The notes under the pieces are model-generated. The model saw only the letters and a program-made list of their open reading frames with translations, made no database searches and was not told where the DNA came from. DNA of 6,905 bases, from positions 1 through 6,905 of the forward strand of contig CAYRFV010000290.1 of the NCBI GenBank assembly GCA_964423545.1, read 5' to 3'. The position numbers and the translations under genes were made by a program. The DNA is from JALOOE01 sp964423545 (GTDB taxonomy: Bacteria; Chloroflexota; Anaerolineae; CG2-30-64-16). Shown in pieces: positions 1 to 6,866 of the stretch. Numbering within the stretch: the stretch's first letter is position 1; every line of letters begins with the position of its first letter.

Positions 1-1261
1 AGCCGCGACAGCCGTAGTTGGTCGCTGCGGTTCTCGCGCCGTTGACGCTCAGGTCCCTGATGAAATCGAAGAGGGCCGTGTGGCACTCCGCCAGGTTGGT
101 GACTTCGGCGGGCCAGTAGTTCATCTGCGTGTTGATATTGATGGTGTAGTTCGAGCTCCACGGTGGCCGGACCAGGTCGTTCCAAATGCCCTGTAGGTTC
201 GCGGGGTGAGTGTGCGCTCGCGAACTGGCAATCAGCAGATAGCGGCCATACTGGAACAGCAGGCTCACCAATGCAGGATCTTGATCCGCCGCGTAGTTCC
301 GGATGCGCTGGTCCGTCGGCACGTGGTGGGCGCCGCGCGAACCGAGATCGAGCGCAACGCGACGGAAGAGCGACCGGTATTCGGCCAGATGGGACGCGAG
401 CAGCTCAGCGTACGATCTGTGGCTGGCCGCCTCGACGGCGGCTTCAGCGAGCGCAACCGGGTCTTTGCCGCTGTCAGCTGGCGGCCTATCGAAGCCATCA
501 TAACTGGTCGCCGCGGCGACGTAGAGGATCGCTTCATCTGCGCCCGCGATCCGCAGCCGCCCATCGGCCGCACTGAGCCGGCCGCCCTGTGTGCGTACGG
601 CCACACACACGGCGAACGCCATCCCCTCGCGCCCTTCATCGCCGTACCGAATCGGATCATCCGACTTAAGGTAGCTCGGATCAACGTGGCTGGGCGCTGC
701 ACCGGTGAGCCAGAGGCGATCGACCGTCGGTGATGCGACGCGGAAGCGGAGAGGGCTCTCCAATGTCACATCGAACGTCAGTGCACCCGGTGCATCGGCG
801 GTCAGACGCAAGACGATCACGCTGTCGGGAGCGGAGGCAAAGGCCGAACGCGTGAAGTTGACTGCTCCGGCCCGATAGGTGGTTTCGGTAAGCGCCGCAT
901 CCAGGTCGAGCGACCGGCGGTAACCGGAGATCTCATCCGCATGCTCGAGCTCGAGGTGCAGGTCGGCCATCGGCTGATAGCTCTGGGTGTACGGGCCCTG
1001 CATCTTCCGGCACAGCGCATTCGCCAGCGCATAATCGCCGTCAAAGACAGCCTTCCGGACCTGTGGCAGGTAGTTGATGGCGTCCGGGTTGTCGCACTCC
1101 TTGGGGTGGCCCGACCAGAGCGACTCCTCGTTCAATTGGAGCCGCTCGACCGGCGCACCGCCAAACGCCATCGCGCCCAGCCGGCCGTTGCCGATGGGCA
1201 GCGCCTCCACCCAATGCGTCGCGGGCGCGTCGTAGTACAGGGTCAGGAGCTCATTCGTCAT
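1..1261 (-). CDS. Second GH95 family glycoside hydrolase, alpha-L-fucosidase-like (partial, C-terminal part beyond the window)
   Basis: An open frame from ATG at 1261 through the left edge, giving 420 codons without a stop. It begins MTNELLTLYYDAPATHWVEA and carries the N-terminal GH95 marks LPIGNGRLGAMAFGG (21-35) and LQLNEESLWSG (41-51). The barrel begins with NLQGIWN (355-361) and NINTQMNYW, keeping both asparagines (Asn375, Asn377) of the AfcA-type water-activating motif; YGCRG (416-420) is the last part seen. The general acid Glu and the QIDGNFG block would lie in the roughly 350 missing residues. There is no signal peptide, so it is probably cytoplasmic. GGAAG (1271-1275) lies 9 bases before the ATG. 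The gene follows the creatininase stop by 30 bases in the same reading frame and is likely cotranscribed. It matches the family consensus more closely than the first GH95 in the window; the two share motif order and 22-residue motif spacing but are well diverged. Confidence 0.92.
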   Translation of the reverse strand, partial: MTNELLTLYYDAPATHWVEALPIGNGRLGAMAFGGAPVERLQLNEESLWSGHPKECDNPDAINYLPQVRKAVFDGDYALANALCRKMQGPYTQSYQPMADLHLELEHADEISGYRRSLDLDAALTETTYRAGAVNFTRSAFASAPDSVIVLRLTADAPGALTFDVTLESPLRFRVASPTVDRLWLTGAAPSHVDPSYLKSDDPIRYGDEGREGMAFAVCVAVRTQGGRLSAADGRLRIAGADEAILYVAAATSYDGFDRPPADSGKDPVALAEAAVEAASHRSYAELLASHLAEYRSLFRRVALDLGSRGAHHVPTDQRIRNYAADQDPALVSLLFQYGRYLLIASSRAHTHPANLQGIWNDLVRPPWSSNYTININTQMNYWPAEVTNLAECHTALFDFIRDLSVNGARTAATNYGCRG

Positions 1262-1291
1262 CGGTTGGGTCTTCCTTTGCTTTGCTCTGGG

Positions 1292-2098
1292 CTACATAGG
1301 GGATCCGTGCCCTTGATACTGGTCCGCTCGCGCCAGGAGATCGACCACCCGGGCCCGGACTGCCGCCACGATCGCATCGACTGCCTCCCGACCAAACTCC
1401 GGGTTCGCGTCTTGCACACCGTTGTTCGATGCGCCGATGGGCGCAATCTCTCGGTGTTCCGGGAGCAGCGACAGATCCTGCATGCCAGGGTCAAGGTGCA
1501 TCAGCAGTGAGGTCTCCCACTTGCCGGCGTGGTCGCCACAGGGCTGGAACTGGCCTTGCACCAGCTCATAGCCGCTCATCGTCCAGACGACCATCTTCGG
1601 CCAGCCTTGTTCCTGGTGAAAAGCCGCGGCCGCGCTGCGGCCATGGTCGAGCAGCGGGTAGTGTCCGGCGCCGACAACCAACACCTTGAAGCCCAGGCTC
1701 CTGATCTCATGGAAGATATGAAGGAGCAGGCCATGGTAGTTGCGGTTCTGCTGCGCCAGCGACTCCACCATGTAACCGGGCGCGAAGTTGGCTGCTGGCA
1801 GGCCCATCTTCTCTGCGATGCGGTCGCGATCTCGCGCGTTGGCCTCCATGAGCGCCTGCTCGCGCGTCTCGCCGTAGTAGAGCGGCGGGAAGACCAAACC
1901 ACCGGCCGCCTCAGCGCAGCGGATGAGCAGGGCGTGGATCTTCAGCGTGTCCAGCCCGACGGGATTGTGCTCGCCGTGCCATTCGATGGTGCCGATCGGC
2001 AGATAGGCGACCGGACAGGCGGTGCGCGCTGCGACGATCTGGGCAGGGCGGAGGCGTTCGTACCGGACTTCTCGTACTGCTTGTGTTGTCTCAGCCAT
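1292..2098 (-). CDS. Creatininase-family metal-dependent hydrolase, substrate unknown
   Basis: A 268-residue protein of the creatininase superfamily, metal enzymes that cleave cyclic or linear amide bonds (creatinine amidohydrolase, FAPy deformylase, MftE). The first metal-binding block is clear: PIGTIEWHGEHNPVGLD with Glu39, His41 and Asp50. GAGHYP with His146 takes the place of the NGHGGN or GHYEN block; the Glu two residues after the His in true creatininase is Pro148 here, which argues against creatinine as substrate. A second conserved block, DHAGKWETS (189-197) with His190 and Glu195, is typical of the wider family and may supply the remaining ligand. There is no signal peptide, so it is cytoplasmic. 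The ATG at 2098 has GAGG 4 bases upstream, and an in-frame TGA at 2120-2122 limits the start. It lies between two GH95 genes, which suggests a role in sugar-derivative breakdown, perhaps on an amide-bearing sugar or lactone-like product; that is inference only. Confidence 0.87.
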   Translation of the reverse strand: MAETTQAVREVRYERLRPAQIVAARTACPVAYLPIGTIEWHGEHNPVGLDTLKIHALLIRCAEAAGGLVFPPLYYGETREQALMEANARDRDRIAEKMGLPAANFAPGYMVESLAQQNRNYHGLLLHIFHEIRSLGFKVLVVGAGHYPLLDHGRSAAAAFHQEQGWPKMVVWTMSGYELVQGQFQPCGDHAGKWETSLLMHLDPGMQDLSLLPEHREIAPIGASNNGVQDANPEFGREAVDAIVAAVRARVVDLLARADQYQGHGSPM

Positions 2099-2130
2099 GT
2101 TTCCTCGACAATGCGTTCCTCAGCACGCAC

Positions 2131-2152
2131 CGGACGCTTACAACGACGTCCG
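2131..2152 (-). repeat. Small inverted repeat between the first GH95 and the creatininase gene
   Basis: On the transcript CGGACG and CGTCCG form a 6-bp stem with a 10-base loop in the 65-base gap between the two genes. No U-run follows, so it is not an intrinsic terminator. It could slow ribosomes or protect the message end, or be chance in GC-rich DNA. The rest of the gap holds only the ribosome-binding site GAGG (2103-2106) of the next gene. Confidence 0.3.
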
Positions 2153-2163
2153 CCGCTTAAGCA

Positions 2164-4494
2164 TCATCCTGGCGAGACGAAAACCGTCTGCCCCGCATCC
2201 ATCGGGAAGCGCAGCCGGTGTCCATCCGAGATGCAGCCGACTGGCGCACCGCGGGAGTCACTCACGATGAAGTGCTCCGCTGCGTGCAGCAGCGTGCAGA
2301 TGCGCGCCTCCGATGACGTGATCTCAGCCCGCGTGAGCAGGCCCCTGCGCCACGTCAGATTGACCCGGTAGCCGCCCCGGGCGCACAGCCCTCTCACCTC
2401 CCCATCCGGCCAAGTGGTTGGGAGCGCCGGCAGCAGATCCAGCTCCCCGCCGTAGCTCTGCAGCAGCATCTCCAGCACGGCTGCGGTTCCACCGAAATTG
2501 CCGTCGATCTGGTAGATGCGCGGAGGATGAAGATCGAAAAGGCTGTCGGTGGCAAAGTCGAGCACCAGGTGGTTCAGATGCTCCCAGGCCTTCTCTCCAT
2601 CGCCAAAGCGTGCGAAGAGGCACGCCGTCCAGGCTCGACTCCAGCCGGTATGACCGCCCCCCTGCGCCAGGCGGCGGTCCAGCGAGACCCGCGCAGCCCG
2701 CCATAGCTCTGGCGTGCGTTCAGGATCCAGCTCGTCTCCTGGATACACACCAATCAAGTGCGAGGTGTGGCGATGCCCCGGCTCAACCTCTTCGAAATCC
2801 TCGCTCCATTCCTGCAGCTGGCCGAATCGGCCGATCTTGAGGGCCGGCAAGCGCGCCAGAATCGAGCGCCACAGCCGGCAGCGGTCTGCGTCTACGTCGA
2901 GAAGCTCAGCCGCATGAATGGCGTGCCGCAGCGTTTCGTGAATTAGCAGAACGTCCATGGTTGCCGATACGCCCAGACTCACCGGCAGGCTGCCACCGCC
3001 CACGAATCGATTCTCCGGCGACTGCGACGGCACGACCTGAAGGATCCCCTCCTCATCCTCGACCAGGTATGACTCGAAGAAAGCCGCCACTTCGCACAAG
3101 AAAGGATACGCGCGCCGGCGCAGGAATTCCCGGTCGCGACCATACTCCCACCGCCACCAGAAGTGCTGCGCCAACCAGGCTGCGGCGCCAATCCACACCG
3201 CCCAACCGAATGATTCCGGGGTGCTCCGCCCCCATGGATCGGTCTGCAACGGGAAGTAGATGCCGCGACAGCCGTATAGGTCACGAGCAGCCTTGCGGCC
3301 ATGGGGTACGAAACGCTCACAGTGGCGGAAGAAAGGCTCCGTCGCGAATGCCAGGTTGCCCGGCTCGACCAGCCAGTAGTTCATCTGCAGGTTGACATCG
3401 TGATGGTAGTCGGCCTGCCAGGGGGGGTCGAGCAGCTCGTTCCACTTGCCTTGCAGATTGGGCGGCAGGTCGCCCGTCGCGGTTGACGCCACCATCAGAT
3501 AGCGGCCGAAGTTGAAGTAGAGGAGCGGCAGGACGGGGTCCTCAGCGCCTGCGCGCGCGGCCGCCAGCCGCTCGTCAGTCGGCAACGCTGGCTCCGGCAG
3601 ATCGAGGTGCAACGCCAGCCCTGCATACAGCCTGTGGTAGCGCGCGGCATGCGCGCCAACCAGCCGGTCCCAATCGGTGTACGGCAGCTTGTGACGAGCA
3701 CACTCGGCGGCCGGGACCTCAGTGCCGGCGGAGACGCCGATATTGATCGCTATCAGCAGGTCGGTGACATCACACACGCGCAGTGCGTCGCCTTCCGCCC
3801 TAAGGGCGCCGTCTTTAGGGTGCATCCCCGCTTCCACTCGGAAGCCGATGCCGCCGTGGAACTGGCCTTCGAGCGTCAACACCCCGTAGGGCGAGCGTCC
3901 GCTATCGGTCGAAGGGACCGGGCTCCATTCGGAGACTGACGTTTCCCGGAACAGGAAACAATCGGGATCGGCGGTGCGATCGAGCCAGAAACGGCCGCAG
4001 AACGGCTGCTCGGCCGCAATATGCACCAGGAGCAGATCATGCTCGAGGTCGGCCAGGTATTCGCGGCGAAAACGAGTGGCTCCGGACTTATACTCGACCG
4101 TGACGATCCCACGCTCCAGGTCGAGCTCCCGGCGGTAGCCGGTTGCCGCGCCATGTTCCAGGATGAAGCGCAGGTCGCCGGCAGGCTGATAGGGATCTAC
4201 CCGGTGCGGCTGCTTGCTGACGCCGCCCAGACCGCCGAAGGCCTGGTTGGCTTTCAGCGTCCCGTCGGCATATTGGCCGGAGAGCAGCAATTGGCGCACC
4301 TCGGGCAGCAGATGAGCGCGCGGCTCCGTGTCGCGATTGCGGTGCGTCCCACGCCAGAGCCATTCGTGGTTGAGAGCCACTCGCTCGGCCCCGGGATCTC
4401 CCAACACCATGGCTGCCAGTCGACCCGTGCCGATGGGAAGTCCGTCCGTATACGCAGTCGCGGGGCGGGTGTACCAGAGTTTTGTGGATGACAT
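2164..4494 (-). CDS. GH95 family glycoside hydrolase, alpha-L-fucosidase-like (complete)
   Basis: A 776-residue enzyme, about the usual length for GH95. The family contains inverting 1,2-alpha-L-fucosidases and some alpha-L-galactosidases. Visible layout: an N-terminal beta domain with LPIGTGRLAAMVLG (19-32) and LNHEWLWRG (41-49); an (alpha/alpha)6 barrel from about 300 to 670; a C-terminal beta domain from about 680. Barrel motifs are NLQGKWN (346-352), YHHDVNLQMNYW around 366-368, PSQSPEN with Glu494 (expected general acid), HRHTSHL (574-580, a likely sugar-binding region) and QIDGNFGG with Asp664 (expected to help activate water). The NxN motif holding the water-activating asparagines of Bifidobacterium AfcA reads DVN here: the first Asn is Asp366 and the second, Asn368, is kept. 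There is no signal peptide, so the protein should be cytoplasmic and act on imported oligosaccharides. It lies 65 bases upstream of the creatininase gene. Family assignment is firm; the sugar released (fucose or galactose) and the linkage are not known. Confidence 0.93.
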   Translation of the reverse strand: MSSTKLWYTRPATAYTDGLPIGTGRLAAMVLGDPGAERVALNHEWLWRGTHRNRDTEPRAHLLPEVRQLLLSGQYADGTLKANQAFGGLGGVSKQPHRVDPYQPAGDLRFILEHGAATGYRRELDLERGIVTVEYKSGATRFRREYLADLEHDLLLVHIAAEQPFCGRFWLDRTADPDCFLFRETSVSEWSPVPSTDSGRSPYGVLTLEGQFHGGIGFRVEAGMHPKDGALRAEGDALRVCDVTDLLIAINIGVSAGTEVPAAECARHKLPYTDWDRLVGAHAARYHRLYAGLALHLDLPEPALPTDERLAAARAGAEDPVLPLLYFNFGRYLMVASTATGDLPPNLQGKWNELLDPPWQADYHHDVNLQMNYWLVEPGNLAFATEPFFRHCERFVPHGRKAARDLYGCRGIYFPLQTDPWGRSTPESFGWAVWIGAAAWLAQHFWWRWEYGRDREFLRRRAYPFLCEVAAFFESYLVEDEEGILQVVPSQSPENRFVGGGSLPVSLGVSATMDVLLIHETLRHAIHAAELLDVDADRCRLWRSILARLPALKIGRFGQLQEWSEDFEEVEPGHRHTSHLIGVYPGDELDPERTPELWRAARVSLDRRLAQGGGHTGWSRAWTACLFARFGDGEKAWEHLNHLVLDFATDSLFDLHPPRIYQIDGNFGGTAAVLEMLLQSYGGELDLLPALPTTWPDGEVRGLCARGGYRVNLTWRRGLLTRAEITSSEARICTLLHAAEHFIVSDSRGAPVGCISDGHRLRFPMDAGQTVFVSPG

Positions 4495-4503
4495 GCCGTG
4501 CAT

Positions 4504-4508
4504 CCTCC
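4504..4508 (-). promoter_or_regulatory. Ribosome-binding site of the first GH95 gene
   Basis: GGAGG on the minus strand. It lies 9 bases before the ATG at 4494 but directly abuts the in-frame ATG at 4503 with no spacer, so 4494 is the likely start. An in-frame ATG much further upstream at 4617 is ruled out because the terminator stem-loop would then fall inside the coding region. Confidence 0.7.
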
Positions 4509-4570
4509 ATATCGATGCCACACGGGGCCTTGGGCGATGCGAGTTATCGACACTGCCGTTCGCCGCGCGA

Positions 4571-4612
4571 GTGAAAGGAAGCGCCCGCCCCGGTGCAGCG
4601 GGCAGGCGCCTC
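4571..4612 (-). terminator. Intrinsic terminator after the solute-binding protein gene
   Basis: On the minus-strand transcript, GCGCCUGCCC (4609 to 4600) pairs with GGGCGGGCGC (4590 to 4581) across a 9-base loop. The stem is 10 bp with one U-G wobble pair; the matching position is a C/A mismatch on the plus strand, so the structure favours the minus-strand transcript. Three more pairs (GAG with UUC, one of them G-U) extend it. It is followed by UUCCUUUCAC, a moderately U-rich tail. It starts 35 bases past the TAG stop at 4647. The tail is not a pure U run, so termination may be partial, giving more message for the binding protein than for the downstream enzymes. Confidence 0.7.
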
Positions 4613-4646
4613 ATCACTGCTTGGTTAGGTCAGCCTCGTGGTCTGG

Positions 4647-6851
4647 CTACTTGCGACGCGCAGCATCCTTGTGATACATCTGAAGGATGTTCTCGAGATA
4701 GGTTGGGCCGACGAAGCTCTTCTTGAAGCCATACTCGCTGTTGCCCAGGCTCTTGCTGAGGATCAGCGGATTCTTGGCGCCCTCCACGGTGCCAATGATC
4801 ATGGCGTTGTCGACGAGCGTCTTCCAGCCTTCCTTATCCAGCTTGAGCACTTCTTCCGGCGAGGCGACCTTCAGGCGATCGTCCTGCACCTGCCAGATCT
4901 TCTTGACCCAGTCGGGCGGTTCGACGCCTTCCTTGCCGTTGGTGTTGTACCAGCGACGCCATAGCGGCGTGTTCACATTCATGCCGACGAACGCGCCATC
5001 GCCGAAGTCGGGGCCATTCGCCCACCATACCGACATCGGAGCCTCATTTGCGCCTTGGAACTGCCAGAAGGTGGAGCCTTCCATCTGCTTCGGCTCAACC
5101 TTGATGCCGATGTCATTCATGTACTGCACGAACAGTTTGACGCCCGGCACCGCCGCAGGTGTCACCTCGTAGAAGAGCAGCGGCAGCACGAACGGAGAGC
5201 CGTCCGGGTTCTCGCGGAACTTGTCATTGTTGACATCCTTATAGCCGAGCTTGTCGAGGATCGCCGCAGCTTCCTTCGGATTGTACTCGACGTTCGTCTT
5301 GCTGAGCTTCTCGTCATACAACGGTGAAGTCTTGGGCGGCGCGAACTGGGCCGGCTCGCCCAGGCCCTTGAAGACCGCCTCATTGATCTGGTTGCGGTCA
5401 AGAGCGATCGAGATCGCTTTGCGGAACTCGGGATTGCTCAGCGCCTTGGAGAGCTTCTCATCCTTCACGGGCGGGTTAAGCCAGTAGATCAGGACGTGAT
5501 GCTGCCAGGCGTTCACCGGAATCGCATTGTAGTTGCCCTTCGCCTCGTTCTCTTTGAAGAGCGGGTAATCATCGATGCGCAGGAACTGGCCTTGCGCGTC
5601 CACCTTGCCGGCAATAATGTCCAGGTTCATCAACTCGCTGGAGGAGATGAACTGCCGGTTCAGGTTCTCAATATACGGGAGCTGGTTGCCCGCCGAGTCG
5701 ATCATCCAGAAGTAAGGATTGCGGACCATCGTCCAGGAGCCATCGGACTTGATGTCCTGCACAATCCACGGATAGAGCGTCGGGAGTTCTTTGGCATACG
5801 GGTGCTTGATCAAGCCGCCGGAGTCACCCAGGATGCCCACCTGAATCTGGTTGTAGAAGTTCGGCCAGTCCTCTTCCTTCGTGAAGCTGCGCTTCGTCAT
5901 CAGCGGCATCAAGTCCTTGACCGGAGTGTACTTCTTGTGGAACTTCTTGAAGTAGGCCGAGGGACTGAGCATGTTGGGCCACGAGCCTGCGCGCAACTGC
6001 TGGTTGACAAAGGCGCCGTAGGGCATGGCGAACTTGATCTTGAAGGTCAGCGGATCGACGATCTCGAGCTTAGTCGTGGCGCCCTTCTTCTCAGGGTTCC
6101 ACCGCAACCAGATGGGTATGTTCGCCGTGATCTCGGGATTGAGCAGTTCGTCTTCGATGCGGAAGCGAACGTCCTCGGTGGTCACCGGGCTGCCGTCAGA
6201 CCACTTCAGACCGTCGCGCAGCTTCAGGGTGAACTCCGTGGCATCCGCATTCTGTGACCACGACTCGATGATATTGGGCTTCGCCGGGCCCGTGATGCCA
6301 GAGTTGTAGTAGACGTCTTCGGCCACGTCCCGCCCCAACAGGTACTGGTTCATGATGTGGCGGAAATAGTGGTCGTAATCGACGGTGTATTCATCCCAGC
6401 GGACGTTGCCGCCATACTGACCGACCTCATTCCAGGGCTGAACTACGATAGGATTCTTCGGCAGACGCTTGTCAACAGGTGGCAGCTTGCCAGCCTTGAC
6501 CTGCTCGGCCAACGTTGGCGCCTCGTTGTACTTGTCGATTTTGGTCCCCGCAACCTTCTCGTATTCGTCCTTGTTCCAGCGGGAGCCGGGCGTCACCTTG
6601 CCCGCGGCCGGAGCCGCGGCCGCAGCCTTGGTCGGCTCAGCGGCCTTGGTCGGCGCGGCTGCCGGGGCTTTCGTGGGCTCAGGGGCTTTGGTTGGGGCAA
6701 CAGCAGGAGCCTTAGTCGGCTCAGCCTTGGGCGCTTCCTTGGCGGGGGCCGCGGTCGGCGCGGCCGGCGCCCCCGTGCCACAGGCCGCGAGCAGCATCGA
6801 CACGATGACCAGTGCGGCCATCAGCGACCAGAGGGTGCGATTGCGATTCAT
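4647..6851 (-). CDS. ABC transporter solute-binding lipoprotein, family 5 (peptide/oligosaccharide type)
   Basis: A 734-residue extracytoplasmic binding protein for an ABC importer. Residues 1-24 form a lipoprotein signal peptide: basic MNRNR, a hydrophobic core, then the lipobox LAAC with the lipidated Cys24. Residues 25-90 are an Ala/Pro/Thr/Lys linker with three 14-residue repeats (44-85). The family 5 binding domain follows; it shows GQYGGNVRW at 144-152 and the hallmark block LRDGLKWSDG at 211-220, followed by TTEDV. The stretch AGKLPPVDKRLPKNPIVV (120-137) resembles large family 5 proteins that bind sugars rather than peptides in Thermotoga and rhizobia, so an oligosaccharide ligand is plausible (inference from family memory and from the GH95 neighbours). 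At 734 residues it is longer than the usual 500-600. The ATG at 6851 is chosen over an upstream ATG at 6893 because AAGGAG lies 9 bases before it and the signal peptide begins there. No permease gene is adjacent within the window. The stop is TAG. Confidence 0.93.
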   Translation of the reverse strand: MNRNRTLWSLMAALVIVSMLLAACGTGAPAAPTAAPAKEAPKAEPTKAPAVAPTKAPEPTKAPAAAPTKAAEPTKAAAAAPAAGKVTPGSRWNKDEYEKVAGTKIDKYNEAPTLAEQVKAGKLPPVDKRLPKNPIVVQPWNEVGQYGGNVRWDEYTVDYDHYFRHIMNQYLLGRDVAEDVYYNSGITGPAKPNIIESWSQNADATEFTLKLRDGLKWSDGSPVTTEDVRFRIEDELLNPEITANIPIWLRWNPEKKGATTKLEIVDPLTFKIKFAMPYGAFVNQQLRAGSWPNMLSPSAYFKKFHKKYTPVKDLMPLMTKRSFTKEEDWPNFYNQIQVGILGDSGGLIKHPYAKELPTLYPWIVQDIKSDGSWTMVRNPYFWMIDSAGNQLPYIENLNRQFISSSELMNLDIIAGKVDAQGQFLRIDDYPLFKENEAKGNYNAIPVNAWQHHVLIYWLNPPVKDEKLSKALSNPEFRKAISIALDRNQINEAVFKGLGEPAQFAPPKTSPLYDEKLSKTNVEYNPKEAAAILDKLGYKDVNNDKFRENPDGSPFVLPLLFYEVTPAAVPGVKLFVQYMNDIGIKVEPKQMEGSTFWQFQGANEAPMSVWWANGPDFGDGAFVGMNVNTPLWRRWYNTNGKEGVEPPDWVKKIWQVQDDRLKVASPEEVLKLDKEGWKTLVDNAMIIGTVEGAKNPLILSKSLGNSEYGFKKSFVGPTYLENILQMYHKDAARRK
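6597..6722 (-). repeat. Three 42-base tandem repeats coding for the Pro/Ala/Thr/Lys linker of the lipoprotein
   Basis: The linker of the solute-binding protein is built from three 14-codon units: EPTKAPAVAPTKAP (residues 44-57), EPTKAPAAAPTKAA (58-71) and the more degraded EPTKAAAAAPAAGK (72-85). Copies differ at many third codon positions (for example ACT, ACG and ACC for the same Thr), so the repeat is conserved at protein level rather than as a fresh DNA duplication. It probably acts as a flexible, unstructured tether holding the binding domain away from the membrane anchor. Confidence 0.8.
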
Positions 6852-6860
6852 GTGACGTCT

Positions 6861-6866
6861 CTCCTT
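6861..6866 (-). promoter_or_regulatory. Ribosome-binding site of the solute-binding protein gene
   Basis: On the minus strand this reads AAGGAG and sits 9 bases before the ATG at 6851. It decides the start: the in-frame ATG at 6893 would place this site inside the coding region and put 14 extra residues ahead of the signal peptide. Confidence 0.8.

Noticed and set aside
1..280. Possible frameshift in the second GH95 near the left edge
   Set aside because: A first-pass reading seemed to lose the family motifs here, but careful codon-by-codon translation gives an intact NLQGIWN and NINTQMNYW in the original frame.
206..733. Plus-strand open frame near the left edge
   Set aside because: It lies opposite the partial second GH95, which has clear family motifs in the minus frame.
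941..1510. Plus-strand open frame spanning the creatininase-GH95 junction
   Set aside because: Antisense to two supported genes and without a recognisable domain.
1529..2371. Plus-strand open frame of 280 codons opposite the creatininase and the end of the first GH95
   Set aside because: It crosses two genes and their gap on the other strand, shows no family motif and is explained by high GC content.
4510..4580. Possible promoter with a GATAAC -10-like box upstream of the first GH95
   Set aside because: There is no TTGACA-like box at a proper distance; the only TTTCAC is about 22 bases away and lies in the terminator tail.
4495..4617. N-terminal extension of the first GH95 to the ATG at 4617
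   Set aside because: It would contain the terminator stem-loop and GH95 homology begins only after 4494; the added residues look like non-coding sequence.
5496..6257. Long plus-strand open frame opposite the solute-binding protein gene
   Set aside because: It is the antisense shadow of a well-supported family 5 binding domain; the translation is rich in Arg, Val and Leu with no recognisable domain.
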